From Bdellovibrionales bacterium (GTDB lineage Bacteria > Bdellovibrionota > UBA1018 > CAIMNF01): a stretch of 64,000 nucleotides of DNA. The notes under the pieces were generated by a model. That model searched no databases. It was not told the DNA's origin and saw nothing but the letters and a program-made list of their open reading frames with translations. The position numbers were made by a program, and so were the translations under genes. The stretch is from positions 313,578-377,577 of the forward strand of contig JAFEAO010000003.1 of the NCBI GenBank assembly GCA_018266375.1, in the 5' to 3' direction. This document shows, in pieces, positions 48,946-58,154 of the stretch (its first letter is position 1; each line of letters begins with the position of its first letter).

Positions 48946-49284
48946 ATGCAGGAATACGACGAAGGGCGAATTTGGTTTAAGCAGAAGGGGAAAGTCGTAA
49001 CCGTCGGGCTCACCGAGAAGGCGCTCGAGGAGATCGGTTCGGTCCAGACCGTATCGCTTCCGATCGAGGGCGATGAGTGCAGCCAGGACGACGCCGTCGG
49101 CGAAGTCGAAGGGGCGAAGGCGACCTTCGAGATCATCGCGCCGATGGACGGAACGATTACCTCGATCAACGACTCACTGAACGAAGACACCGAGATCCTC
49201 GCTAACGATTGCTTGGATGAGGGTTGGATCTATAAGATCCGCGTTGAATCCGCAGCCGAAGGCGACGACGGGTCCGAAGAGTAG
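48946..49284 (+). CDS. GcvH-like lipoyl-domain protein
   Basis: A 112-residue protein similar to glycine cleavage H protein. The likely lipoylated lysine is in GEVEGAKATFEIIAPMDGTI (about Lys58), matching the ES-K-A pattern of H proteins. It opens with RIWFKQKGKVVTVGLTEKAL. It is shorter than GcvH (about 125-130) and the typical ESVKA is EGAKA. No gcvT or gcvP is in the window; it starts 4 bases after the HEAT gene. It may be a stand-alone H-like carrier as found in several bacteria. Lipoylation is inferred. Confidence 0.78.
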   Translation: MQEYDEGRIWFKQKGKVVTVGLTEKALEEIGSVQTVSLPIEGDECSQDDAVGEVEGAKATFEIIAPMDGTITSINDSLNEDTEILANDCLDEGWIYKIRVESAAEGDDGSEE

Positions 49285-49300
49285 TTTTGCGCGAACCTCG

Positions 49301-50095
49301 TTAGCTATTATCAATGTGCAGTTCGTGCACCAAGAGATAAATTCCAAATGCAATCATCCCGGCGGCAATGATCATTTTAGCCACGTGCCAGTCACCGATT
49401 CGTTTTAACAAATCTTCTTGTCTGCAATCCGACAAGATCAGCGGATGAGCTGAGCGTTTCATGAGTCCGCCTGACGGCGCGACTTTCTGCGTTTTACCGT
49501 CCTCAGTTTCAATGTCCACCTCGGGCTCCATCGAGCGGGTAGAGAATGTTCCGAGCGCATACACCGGCGTGCCGATGGCGACGATCCGCTCGCTCATTCT
49601 CCAGCGTCCGTCGCTCAAGACCATGGGGTTGGCCTTTGTGATTTTTGGCATCACATTTTGAATAAAGTCGTTTTGATCGTCGATCGCGAGTGATTCCCAA
49701 GGATAGGTCGTTGCGTTGAATTCCATTTCGCCGCCCTTGGTGAGGACGTGCGCGTAGCCGCTCGCATCTCTCAGAACAAATCGATCGCCGAGAGTGGCAC
49801 TGAACTGAGTGATCCAGCGATGATTCTTGCCGCTCTTGAGCCATTTTTGTACTTCGATCTCGACGTAGGCGACTTTTCGGCCTCGCATTGCCGTGTGGCT
49901 ATTGCCCGCAAGCGCGTACGCAGTGCCTTGAAGCTCGACAAAGCCTTGAGCGGCGGAGGCGACCTTGCTGGTGGCCATGTCCTCGATCAGCCGTCGCAAT
50001 CGATACTTTCGATATGCATGACGGATCATGAACAACCCGACGATGATGAGCCCGCTTGAAAGCTTGAGGATGTTGTCTTTGTGGAGATGGGCCAT
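49301..50095 (-). CDS. GIDE-domain (E3-ligase-like) membrane protein
   Basis: A 264-residue protein with two membrane helices, at about 10-24 and 238-256. Between them lies a GIDE-type domain (FVELQGTAYALAGNSHTAMRGRKVAYVE, read here as VELQGTAYAL and GRKVAYVEIEVQ), WITQFSATLGDRFVLRDASG and a late IVAIGTPVYALGTF. The eukaryotic relatives (MUL1) carry a RING domain; no RING is present here. The gene lies 9 bases after lemA, a pairing frequent in bacteria. Function unknown; membrane-stress roles have been proposed. Confidence 0.78.
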   Translation of the reverse strand: MAHLHKDNILKLSSGLIIVGLFMIRHAYRKYRLRRLIEDMATSKVASAAQGFVELQGTAYALAGNSHTAMRGRKVAYVEIEVQKWLKSGKNHRWITQFSATLGDRFVLRDASGYAHVLTKGGEMEFNATTYPWESLAIDDQNDFIQNVMPKITKANPMVLSDGRWRMSERIVAIGTPVYALGTFSTRSMEPEVDIETEDGKTQKVAPSGGLMKRSAHPLILSDCRQEDLLKRIGDWHVAKMIIAAGMIAFGIYLLVHELHIDNS

Positions 50096-50104
50096 CGAGA
50101 GCGC

Positions 50105-50674
50105 TTAAGCTCCAAGATTCATTTTCAAGTTCGGGAGCTGCTTTTCGTTTTCAGTTACTTTGAAAAATTCTCGCTCTTGGAAGTTGAGCATGCGAGCGAA
50201 GATCACATCCGGAAACTGCGACGTACGAGTATTGTAGTTGGTCACGCATTCGTTATAGACCTCGCGTCGATCGGCGAGATTGTTTTCAAGCGTCGAGAGG
50301 CGGTTTTGAATCTGAATAAAATTGGCGTTGGACTTGAGATCAGGATAGGCTTCGCCGATAGCCACGATCCCTTTGAGTACGAACGACATTTCCTGCGAAG
50401 CTTTGATCTTATCTTCGGTGGTCGTCGCCGAACCGTAGCGCGCTCGCGCGTCCGCGACTTTTTGAATCATCGCTTTTTCATGCTGCACATATTGTTCGAT
50501 AATTTGAATGAGCTGAGGGATCTCGTCGTAACGTTGCTTTAAGATCACGTCGATGTTGGCCCAACCGCGATCGACTTGGTTTTTGAGGGAGATCAATCCG
50601 TTGTAGACCGAAATAGCGGTCGCGATGATGACCACGAACACGATGATAACAAAAGCGAAGACGGCAGTGAACAT
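50105..50674 (-). CDS. lemA: LemA-family protein
   Basis: A 189-residue LemA protein. One N-terminal membrane helix (about 5-24) is followed by a helical domain with the family motifs YNGLISLKNQVDRGWANIDV, LKQRYDEIPQLI and FARMLNFQEREFFK. LemA proteins are anchored with the helical bundle outside or in the periplasm; function is not settled. AAGGAG is 7 bases before the ATG. It is followed by the GIDE-domain gene in the same operon. Confidence 0.93.
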   Translation of the reverse strand: MFTAVFAFVIIVFVVIIATAISVYNGLISLKNQVDRGWANIDVILKQRYDEIPQLIQIIEQYVQHEKAMIQKVADARARYGSATTTEDKIKASQEMSFVLKGIVAIGEAYPDLKSNANFIQIQNRLSTLENNLADRREVYNECVTNYNTRTSQFPDVIFARMLNFQEREFFKVTENEKQLPNLKMNLGA

Positions 50675-50777
50675 GAGTGAGCTCCTTGCGTTGTTTGATC
50701 TAGTTTAGGGTGAGGAGCTAAGGGCGACAAGAGTCAAGGAACCGGCGGTGACAACATGCAGGTAAGTGCAGATGGAC

Positions 50778-51179
50778 TTACGGAATGAGCGCCGAGCGAT
50801 CGAAGCCGTTTGGAAGGAGGCCGTGGTGAGTGAACGTGCGGACGTCGCCGTTTGGATTGATCGAGTAGACTTCGCAGTTTTTGGCGACGAACTCGTTGAT
50901 GACTTGACGGCAAAGACCGCAAGGCGACCAAGGCGGACTTGCTTCGGTGGCGACGACGACTTCGACGATTTGGATATCGCCGCCGTTTTCGCTTACGGCC
51001 TTCCAGACGGCCACGCGTTCAGCGCAGACCGTGGCGCCGAAGGACGAGTTCTCGATATTGCAACCGGAGTAGACTTTGCCGTTACTGAGGCGGATCGCAG
51101 CCCCGACTTGGCGCTTTGAATACGGCGAATACGAGTTCTTCATCGCTTCGATCGATTTTTTACGCAAGTCTTCGGTCAT
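50778..51179 (-). CDS. cdd: Cytidine deaminase
   Basis: Cdd deaminates cytidine and deoxycytidine. The 133-residue homotetrameric type has zinc ligands Cys52 (VCAERVA, with Glu54 as proton shuttle), Cys87 and Cys90 (PCGLCRQ), and FGATVC before them. It starts 4 bases inside the deoA stop (ATGA), so it is the last gene of deoC-deoB-deoA-cdd. It feeds deoxyuridine to DeoA. Confidence 0.95.
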   Translation of the reverse strand: MTEDLRKKSIEAMKNSYSPYSKRQVGAAIRLSNGKVYSGCNIENSSFGATVCAERVAVWKAVSENGGDIQIVEVVVATEASPPWSPCGLCRQVINEFVAKNCEVYSINPNGDVRTFTHHGLLPNGFDRSALIP

Positions 51180-52510
51180 TTGACGTTTGCCTCCACGATC
51201 AGCTTCGGCGCGGTCTTCTTTGCCGTACTGATCTTAATACAGTTTCGCAGCTCCTCTTCGACCTGTGCAAGGTCTGTTTTCGAGTTCGCGAAAATCGTCA
51301 CCAAGGTATCTTCAGGCTTCACCATCGAGCCGAGTTTCCTGTGGAAAAAAAACCCAGTGGAATGATCAAGTTGCTCGCCCACCTTGTTGCGGCCGCCACC
51401 GAGCACGGTTAAGAGGCGCCCGATCGATTCGGAATGCATCTCGGTCACGTAGCCCCGTTTCTTAGCCTTGATCTCGATGACCCGGTCTGCTTTCATGTAG
51501 CGCCAAGGCTCTTCGAGGGTGGTGATGTCGCCGCCTTGAGCCGCGACCAACTCTTTGAATTTTTTCCAGGTTGTGCCGTCTTTCAGCTTCGCGATTGCGA
51601 GTTTACGGCCTTCGGCGACGTTCTTGACCACCTTGCCGATTTCAAGCATTTGCGCGCAAAGGTGGATGGTGAGTTCTTTGAGATCGAGCGAGGCGAGCCC
51701 GTAAGGGTTCAGATCTTCGCCCTTCATGATTTCGATACACTCGTAAACTTCAAGCGCGTTTCCGACCGCATAACCCAATGGCTGGTCCATGTTCGAGATG
51801 GTCGAGCGCAACTCGAAGCCCGCTTTCTTGGCGACTGCACGTAAAGTCTTAGCGAGAGTGACGGCTTCGGTTTTGCGCTTCATGAAAGCGCCGCTGCCGA
51901 CTTTGATATCCATCACCAAGCCTTCCGCGCCCTCGGCGATTTTTTTAGACAAGATCGACGAAGTGATAAGTGGCACGCATTCGATCGTCGCGGTGACGTC
52001 TCGGAGGGCGTAAAACTTACGATCCGCCGGTGCGACCTTCTCGCTTTGAGAAATAATCGCGCAGCCTACGTCATTGACGATGCGGATGAACTCTTCTTTT
52101 TCGAGAAGGGCGCGGTAACCCGGGATGGATTCAAGTTTATCGATCGTCCCGCCGGTGTGGCCCAAGCCCCGGCCCGCCATCATCGGGACTTTGAGTCCGC
52201 ATGCGGCTGCGAGCGGCGCGATGATGAGGGAGACTTTATCGCCGACCCCGCCCGTGGAGTGCTTGTCGACCTTCGGGCCTTTGATGTGCGAGAGATCAAG
52301 GCGCTCGCCCGACTCGACCATGGCTTTGGTGAGTGTTGTGGTTTCGTCGAGGCTCATTCCGCTAAAGAAAGTGGCCATGAGGAATGCGCTCGTTTGATAA
52401 TCGGGGATGTCACCTTTGATCGAGCCCATCACGAACGAGCGGATCTCTTCGGCGCTTAATGGAATTTCATCGCGTTTTTTTTGAATGATCTGAGGTGCGG
52501 AGAGAATCAT
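51176..52510 (-). CDS. deoA: Thymidine (pyrimidine-nucleoside) phosphorylase
   Basis: It splits thymidine or deoxyuridine with phosphate to base and deoxyribose 1-phosphate. The 444-residue protein has the signature [17 protein letters not shown] and [17 protein letters not shown], the phosphate site [20 protein letters not shown] and the C-terminal [10 protein letters not shown]. It overlaps deoB and cdd by 4 bases each, which indicates tight co-translation. It could act also on uridine (Pdp type); sequence does not settle that. Confidence 0.95.
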   Translation of the reverse strand: MILSAPQIIQKKRDEIPLSAEEIRSFVMGSIKGDIPDYQTSAFLMATFFSGMSLDETTTLTKAMVESGERLDLSHIKGPKVDKHSTGGVGDKVSLIIAPLAAACGLKVPMMAGRGLGHTGGTIDKLESIPGYRALLEKEEFIRIVNDVGCAIISQSEKVAPADRKFYALRDVTATIECVPLITSSILSKKIAEGAEGLVMDIKVGSGAFMKRKTEAVTLAKTLRAVAKKAGFELRSTISNMDQPLGYAVGNALEVYECIEIMKGEDLNPYGLASLDLKELTIHLCAQMLEIGKVVKNVAEGRKLAIAKLKDGTTWKKFKELVAAQGGDITTLEEPWRYMKADRVIEIKAKKRGYVTEMHSESIGRLLTVLGGGRNKVGEQLDHSTGFFFHRKLGSMVKPEDTLVTIFANSKTDLAQVEEELRNCIKISTAKKTAPKLIVEANVK

Positions 52511-53706
52511 GACAAACTCATTTCCTTTAAGAAGCTCTTGCCCGCGGTGTGGGGACTGCTCGTGAGCGCTTCGAAGACCGTCGCGCCCATGTCGCTAAAA
52601 GATTTACGGACACCGATGTCAATGGCGCGCGGGGCGCGTGGCGAGTAGGCGATGACCGGCACGTGCTCGCGGGTGTGGTCGGTGCCGCGATAGGTGGGGT
52701 CGTTGCCGTGATCCGCCGTCAAAATCAATAAATCGTCGCCCGACATCTTACCCATGATTTTACCGAGAGCGATATCGAATTCTTCCATCGCGGTTGCGAA
52801 GCCTGGAATGTCGCGGCGATGGCCGTAAAGCATGTCGAAGTCGATGAGGTTGACGTAGATCAGGCCCGATTTGCGCGAGTCGAGTTGCTCGAGCACGACG
52901 CGCAAACCATCGGTATTGCCTTTAGTGTCGATATTTTCTGGAATGCCGACGCCTGCAAAGATGTTTGAAATTTTACCGACGCCTAAGACCGGAATTTTTT
53001 GATCGACGAGGTCTGTGAGGATTGTGCGGCCGAACGGGAGTTGCGCCAAGTCTTTGCGATTGTAGGTGCGTTTAAATGGCATGCCTTTGTCGGGGTTGCC
53101 GACGAACGGACGCGCGATCACGCGAGAGATGTTCATCTCATCGCAAATCTTGCGCGCAGATTTGCAAACGTCGTAGAGACGTTGGAGGCCGAAGCTTTCT
53201 TCGTGCGCGGCGACTTGCCACACGCTATCGGCCGAGGTGTAAACAATCGGCTTTCCGGTAGCCATGTGTTCGCGACCGAGCTCTTCGATAATTTCGGTCC
53301 CGCTTGCGGCTTTGTTGCCGAGGATGCCCGGGAGATTGTTTTCGCGAACCCAGCGATCAATGATCTCTGGCGCGAATCCATCCGGATAGGTCGCGAACGG
53401 ATCTTTGACCACGAGGCCTGCCATTTCCCAATGGCCGGAGGTCGTATCTTTACCGGTCGATTGCTCCAAAGCTTTGCCGTGAGTACCGATGACTTGCGCG
53501 GGCGCTGTAGTGCCTGCGATCGGTGTCACGAGACTCGTGCCGAGCTTTAACAGATTTGGAATTTGCAGTGGAGTGCCGCGTGCTTTGAGAGTTGCGGTTG
53601 CGAGATTGCCCAAGGTGTTTGCGCCGGTGTCGCCAAACTCACGTGCGTCCGGGGTCTCTCCGACGCCGACGCCATCCATCACGATCCAAATCACACGTTT
53701 TAACAT
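52507..53706 (-). CDS. deoB: Phosphopentomutase
   Basis: DeoB turns deoxyribose 1-phosphate into deoxyribose 5-phosphate. The 399-residue alkaline-phosphatase-fold enzyme has metal sites in [16 protein letters not shown] (Asp11 region), [10 protein letters not shown] with the phospho-threonine, and [25 protein letters not shown] lies 9 bases before the ATG. It is 76 bases after deoC and overlaps deoA by 4 bases. Confidence 0.96.
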   Translation of the reverse strand: MLKRVIWIVMDGVGVGETPDAREFGDTGANTLGNLATATLKARGTPLQIPNLLKLGTSLVTPIAGTTAPAQVIGTHGKALEQSTGKDTTSGHWEMAGLVVKDPFATYPDGFAPEIIDRWVRENNLPGILGNKAASGTEIIEELGREHMATGKPIVYTSADSVWQVAAHEESFGLQRLYDVCKSARKICDEMNISRVIARPFVGNPDKGMPFKRTYNRKDLAQLPFGRTILTDLVDQKIPVLGVGKISNIFAGVGIPENIDTKGNTDGLRVVLEQLDSRKSGLIYVNLIDFDMLYGHRRDIPGFATAMEEFDIALGKIMGKMSGDDLLILTADHGNDPTYRGTDHTREHVPVIAYSPRAPRAIDIGVRKSFSDMGATVFEALTSSPHTAGKSFLKEMSLS

Positions 53707-53782
53707 AGGGTTAATTCCTTAAAGGGGGAAGAATAGTTATATCAGGGGTTGAAAGGTCTTATGGTTGGAAATTAGAATGGCA

Positions 53783-54511
53783 CTAATATCCTGTCGTAGC
53801 AATTCCCTTCAAAATCGCGACGCCCGATGAGGTCCCGAGTCGATCCGCGCCGGCATCGATCAATTCTTGTGCCATTTTGAGATCGCGAATTCCACCCGAT
53901 GCTTTGATCTTAGTCTCTGGCTTCAAACTTGCGCGTAATAATTTGATATCGGCAACGGTTGCGCCAATCGGTTTGCCGTCGCCTGGAGTTGCAAAGCCGG
54001 TCGAGGTTTTGACAAACGTCGCGCCCGCGGACTCGGCAACCTGAGCCGCGCGCACTTTCTCCTCGTTGGTGAGGTAGGCGGTTTCGATGATGACCTTGAG
54101 TGGGATGGCAGGCACGTTCGCCGCTTGTGCGCCTTGGGCGCAGGCTTCGGCCACCAGCCGGATGTCGAGTTCCACCATCGCCCAGTCGCCCGACTTCAAA
54201 GCTGAGAGGTTGATCACCATGTCGATTTCGGACGCGCCCATCTTGATTGCTTCGCGAGCCTCCGCGGCTTTGACCGTTGGAGTGCTGTAGCCCAGTGGGA
54301 ACCCCACAACCGTAATCGTGCCGACTCCCGAGCCAAAAAGCTTCGATGCGCAATAGCCCACCCACACGGGAGGAACGCACACCGTTTTGAATCGGTGATC
54401 GATCGCTTCTTGGCAGAGAACGTCAATCTCAGCCGTTGTAGCGGTGGGTTTCAGTAATGTGTGGTCAATTCTTGCCGAGAAATCAGCGTTTTTTGTGGCA
54501 TTTTGCGTCAT
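53783..54511 (-). CDS. deoC: Deoxyribose-phosphate aldolase
   Basis: DeoC splits deoxyribose 5-phosphate to glyceraldehyde 3-phosphate and acetaldehyde. The 242-residue class I aldolase has the Schiff-base lysine in FVKTSTGF and the second active-site lysine in IKASGGIRD, with IDMVINLSALKSGDW near residue 100. First gene of the deo operon. The region upstream (54512-54980) holds the palindromic direct repeats. The ATG has only a weak ribosome site. Confidence 0.95.
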   Translation of the reverse strand: MTQNATKNADFSARIDHTLLKPTATTAEIDVLCQEAIDHRFKTVCVPPVWVGYCASKLFGSGVGTITVVGFPLGYSTPTVKAAEAREAIKMGASEIDMVINLSALKSGDWAMVELDIRLVAEACAQGAQAANVPAIPLKVIIETAYLTNEEKVRAAQVAESAGATFVKTSTGFATPGDGKPIGATVADIKLLRASLKPETKIKASGGIRDLKMAQELIDAGADRLGTSSGVAILKGIATTGY

Positions 54512-54567
54512 AAACCAAGCTTTTCAATTGCGTGTAGTACCAGACTTGTATATCCTGAGTTTGTAGT

Positions 54568-54592
54568 TGTGGGAAGGTTAGATTCCCCCACA
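54568..54592. repeat. Inverted repeat near deoC
   Basis: TGTGGGAA (54568-54575) and TTCCCCCACA (54583-54592), with one unpaired C, around GGTTAGA. It is 57 bases upstream of deoC on the minus strand, so it may be a leader hairpin or operator. Confidence 0.45.
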
Positions 54593-54651
54593 TTATTAGG
54601 TAAGTAAGTAAATTTAGTAAAGCAGGTGGTTCGATATTACGGACCCTGCAA

Positions 54652-54705
54652 GCTGTTAGGGGTTATACCTAACGGTATGCTGTTAGGGGTTATACCTAAC
54701 GGTAT
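54652..54705. repeat. Two perfect 27-bp tandem repeats, each with a palindrome
   Basis: Bases 54652-54678 and 54679-54705 are identical. Each copy contains GTTAGG and CCTAAC around GGTTATA, a 6-bp inverted repeat. TATAAA follows at 54703-54708. Located between deoC (minus) and rne (plus), they look like paired operator sites. Confidence 0.75.
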
Positions 54706-54980
54706 AAAGTTTTAAAAAAATTTAAGTCCGAAGCATCCGCGTCTTTACTCTTAGGATGAAAACCGCGGGATAGCGACACTGGAAAAGAAGAAAGTTTTGA
54801 ACAGAGTTCATTTAACCGCATCTCAGAAAACGCTCATGGCGAGATTAACGCTAGCAAGTCACCACGGTGTAGGCACCGATGGGCGGCTCTGTGCTGGGTG
54901 CGCGACTCTCTAAATCCTCATTCTCCCGGTCATATCAAAAACTTCGGCTGTAGGTAGGCAGAACTACCAGGAGCAGCCAC
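54706..54980 (+). other. Long gene-free leader region upstream of rne
   Basis: This is part of the only gap over 300 bases in the window (54512-54980). It has no open frame with coding signs. It is rich in short inverted segments (for example CACC/GGTG around 54860-54880) and may be a long rne 5' leader, as known for autoregulated RNase E in E. coli. AGGAG stands 7 bases before the rne ATG. I recognise no known RNA family. Confidence 0.4.
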
Positions 54981-57900
54981 ATGGCAAAAGAACTCATCAT
55001 TAACGCCTCACTTCCGGAAATCCGCATCGCCCTGATGGAAGACGGGCAAATTCAAGAACTACTCATCGAACGCGATAGCGACAAAGGTATCGTCGGCAAT
55101 ATCTACAAGGGTCGGGTCACCCGTGTACTCCCAGGGATGCAGGCGGCATTCGTCGACATCGGTCTCGATAAAGCGGCCTTTCTCTACGTTGATGACATCT
55201 ATGTGCATCCAAAAGTGATGGGCGAAGAAACTGAAGTCGCGGGCGACGACGAATCCGAAGGGGCGCCAATCCAAGCATTCGACGGCGGCGCGAGCGACGA
55301 AATTTTACCTGAAGGTGGAGACATTGTTCAGGGCTCGGAACAATCCGTAGGCGAAACCAGTGCTGAATCACCTAAGGTCATCGAATCGCTTGACTCATCG
55401 ATGCTAGAGAGTCACGCCTCCGAGCACTTTGAACGAGAAGAATCCGCGTTCTCGACCGACACCGAAGAAGATGAAGAAACCAATCCCATGATCGCAGCAC
55501 CCCTCTCTGTCGACTTCGACGACAGTGACGGAGACGACGATGAAGGATCCGACGAGCAGGATGACGACGAGTTGAGTGCTGGGGCTGACGAAGGCGACGA
55601 CATGGACGACGAAGGTGAAGACGACGAAGGCTTGGAGCTTTCCGAGGAAGGTGCCGAAGTCGCCACGAACGATGCAGGCGGCGAGTCGATCACCGATGCC
55701 GAAGGCAACGAGATTACGGCAGGTGCGGTCGGTGAAGGTACCGCAGAAGGCACTGATGGTGCGCCACTCGCAGGTTTGAATAATCCACGGGGTCCACGTC
55801 GCGGCCGTAATCGCCGTCGTGGTCGTCGCGGGCGCGGCCGTGATGGCAATCGCCCGAATCAATTCGCCGGCGGCGAATCCTACGTCGATCCGAACTTGAT
55901 GCCCGAGTCGGTGAATCAAAGTTTAGATGAACAAGGCAACGTCGTGAGTGATCGCGCTCAGATGGAAGGCGAGTCCGGCCCACGCACCGGTCGTGGTCGT
56001 CAGGGCCCACAACGCCAACGTCCGGAATTCCGCGAGCAACGCGGCCGCGACCGTCGTATTAAAGGTAAGCAATCCCGTCCGCGTGCTCCGGCTTCAATCG
56101 CCGATATGCTTAAAGAAGGTCAGGAAGTCATCGTTCAAGTTGCTAAGGATCCGATCGCGACCAAGGGCGCACGTTTGACCTGTCACGTTTCCCTTCCGGG
56201 CCGTCACTTGGTGTGTATGCCGACCATCGATCACGTCGGCGTCAGCCGCCGGATCGAGCGCGATGATGAGCGACGTCGTTTGCGTGATTTTGTCGAAAAG
56301 AATCGTCCTCGCAAAATGGGCTTCATCGTCCGTACCGCGAGCGGTGGTAAAGATCCGGAATCTTGGATTAAGCAAGACATCGATTATCTCTCCAAACTTT
56401 GGAAAGAAATCCGCACGAAGACCGACGACGTATCGGCTCCGGCGCTCGTGTATGAAGATTTGAATTCGATCCTTCGCGCGATTCGCGACTGGGTCAACGA
56501 GGATATCGATAAGATTATCGTCGACAGCCGTTACTACTATAACGAACTCATGGCGTTCTCCGAACGCTTCATGCCGGGGCTCGCTGAAATTATCGAGCTG
56601 TACCAGGGCGATATCCCGATCTTCGATGCGTATGGAATCAGCGGCGAGCTACACCGCTCGCTCGAACGTCGCGTGTGGTTAAAGAGCGGCGGTTACATCG
56701 TGATCGACCAGGCCGAGGCTTTGGTTGCGATCGACGTCAACACCGGCCGTTTCGTCGGGAAGAAATCGCTTGAAGATACCATTTTAAAAACCAATCTTGA
56801 GGCAGCGGAGGAGATCGCTTACCAGTTGCGCCTCCGCAACTGCGGCGGGATCATCATTTGCGACTTCATCGATATGGAGCGCGACGATAACCGCATGCGC
56901 GTTTACCGCGCACTCGATGAGGCGTTGAAACGCGACCGCGCTCGTCCGACGATCCAAAAGATCTCCGACCTGGGATTGGTCGAGATGACTCGCAAGCGTA
57001 CTCGCGACACGATCATTCGTACATTGTGCGAGCCTTGCGCGACCTGCGAAGGTAAAGGCTTCTCGAAATCTCCACGCACAGTCGCGTATGAGATTTTGCG
57101 TGAGATGGAGCGTTTGAGCGTGGATCGCGAAGCGAAAAAGATTCTTGTTTCGGCTCACGAAAGCGTGATTGATATATTGGCGATCGATTTACGCGACGTT
57201 CTCGACCAGCTCGAGCGTCGTTACAACAAGTCGGTTTACTTGCAGGCAGTCGCTGATTTCCATTCGGAACAATTTGAAGCGGTCACCGATCGTGACGGCG
57301 GCAAAAAGAATACTGGTGATATTGCGCGTCAATTACGCGTGGAGCGCGAGCGCACCGAACGTAAAGAAAAAAGCAAACGTCACCGTGACGAAGACCGTAA
57401 CCGCAATCGCGACCGCGACGGCGGTGGCGACGACGAGACTCGCGAATCTCGTGGACGCGGCGGACGGGATCGCAATCGTAACCGTAACCGAAATCGTGAG
57501 GATCGCGGAGATCGCGATCAGAAGCAAAATCAAAATGTGGGCGGTGAAGAGGGTGGCGAACCACGTCCATCACTGTTTAAGGTCAATCCACGTCCTCAGC
57601 AAACGCAGAACGCGGACGGCGAGAGCGCAGGTAACGCCGGCGGGGGCGACGAAGATCAGCAGCAGTTCATGGAAGGCGATGCGGCTCCGGCACTGCCTCA
57701 GCAAACGCAAGCCAACTATGATGATGCTCAGCCAGACGAGGACCAACTCGCTTACTTGCGCGCGCAAGCAGCACAAGATGCGGCTTTGGCCAATATCGGT
57801 GGCAACTCGCCGCAGGTACCTCCAGGCCAGAATCGTGGCGGCGGACGTAACCAAAACAACCGCAACAATAATCAAGGCGGCGGACGCGGCGGACGTAACG

Positions 57901-58142
57901 ATCGCAACAACCGCGGACGCCATGATCGTGGCGGTCGTGGAAACAATCAACAGCATAGTGGTCAGCGCTTCCGTCCTGGGCAAGGCGGTGGCTTGATTCA
58001 ACCTCGTCCAATCGCAGCTCAGAATGCGGCTCCGACTCCTCAGAGCACTTACTCCGAGCCTCAGTCTGAACCGGCTCAGGTGCCGGATTACGAAGTTCTA
58101 TCACGGAACGACGGTGGCGGTAACGATTCGTCGAATACGTAA
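54981..58142 (+). CDS. rne: Ribonuclease E/G with split S1 domain and RG-rich tail
   Basis: A 1053-residue RNase E-type endonuclease for mRNA decay and rRNA/tRNA processing. The S1 domain begins at GNIYKGRVTRVLPGMQAAFVD, stops at about residue 78, and resumes at about 373 (VIVQVAKDPIATKGARLTCH). The 295-residue insert is first very acidic (about 80-260), then Arg-Gly rich (RRGRNRRRGRRGRGRDG). The catalytic core is intact: AIDVNTGRF (Asp585), ICDFIDME (Asp628) and the zinc link Cys686/Cys689 (CATC). The tail (about 770-1053) is disordered, rich in Arg, Asn, Gly and Gln, likely a scaffold or condensate region. Followed by prmA after 12 bases. Confidence 0.93.
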   Translation: MAKELIINASLPEIRIALMEDGQIQELLIERDSDKGIVGNIYKGRVTRVLPGMQAAFVDIGLDKAAFLYVDDIYVHPKVMGEETEVAGDDESEGAPIQAFDGGASDEILPEGGDIVQGSEQSVGETSAESPKVIESLDSSMLESHASEHFEREESAFSTDTEEDEETNPMIAAPLSVDFDDSDGDDDEGSDEQDDDELSAGADEGDDMDDEGEDDEGLELSEEGAEVATNDAGGESITDAEGNEITAGAVGEGTAEGTDGAPLAGLNNPRGPRRGRNRRRGRRGRGRDGNRPNQFAGGESYVDPNLMPESVNQSLDEQGNVVSDRAQMEGESGPRTGRGRQGPQRQRPEFREQRGRDRRIKGKQSRPRAPASIADMLKEGQEVIVQVAKDPIATKGARLTCHVSLPGRHLVCMPTIDHVGVSRRIERDDERRRLRDFVEKNRPRKMGFIVRTASGGKDPESWIKQDIDYLSKLWKEIRTKTDDVSAPALVYEDLNSILRAIRDWVNEDIDKIIVDSRYYYNELMAFSERFMPGLAEIIELYQGDIPIFDAYGISGELHRSLERRVWLKSGGYIVIDQAEALVAIDVNTGRFVGKKSLEDTILKTNLEAAEEIAYQLRLRNCGGIIICDFIDMERDDNRMRVYRALDEALKRDRARPTIQKISDLGLVEMTRKRTRDTIIRTLCEPCATCEGKGFSKSPRTVAYEILREMERLSVDREAKKILVSAHESVIDILAIDLRDVLDQLERRYNKSVYLQAVADFHSEQFEAVTDRDGGKKNTGDIARQLRVERERTERKEKSKRHRDEDRNRNRDRDGGGDDETRESRGRGGRDRNRNRNRNREDRGDRDQKQNQNVGGEEGGEPRPSLFKVNPRPQQTQNADGESAGNAGGGDEDQQQFMEGDAAPALPQQTQANYDDAQPDEDQLAYLRAQAAQDAALANIGGNSPQVPPGQNRGGGRNQNNRNNNQGGGRGGRNDRNNRGRHDRGGRGNNQQHSGQRFRPGQGGGLIQPRPIAAQNAAPTPQSTYSEPQSEPAQVPDYEVLSRNDGGGNDSSNT

Positions 58143-58154
58143 GGCGGATCGCCG

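Noticed and set aside
54652-54705. Possible CRISPR from direct repeats
   Set aside because: Only two copies, adjacent with no spacer, and no cas genes.
57169-57996. 275-residue frame inside rne
   Set aside because: Shifted reading of the RG/N-rich coding tail; Ala/Thr-rich nonsense composition.
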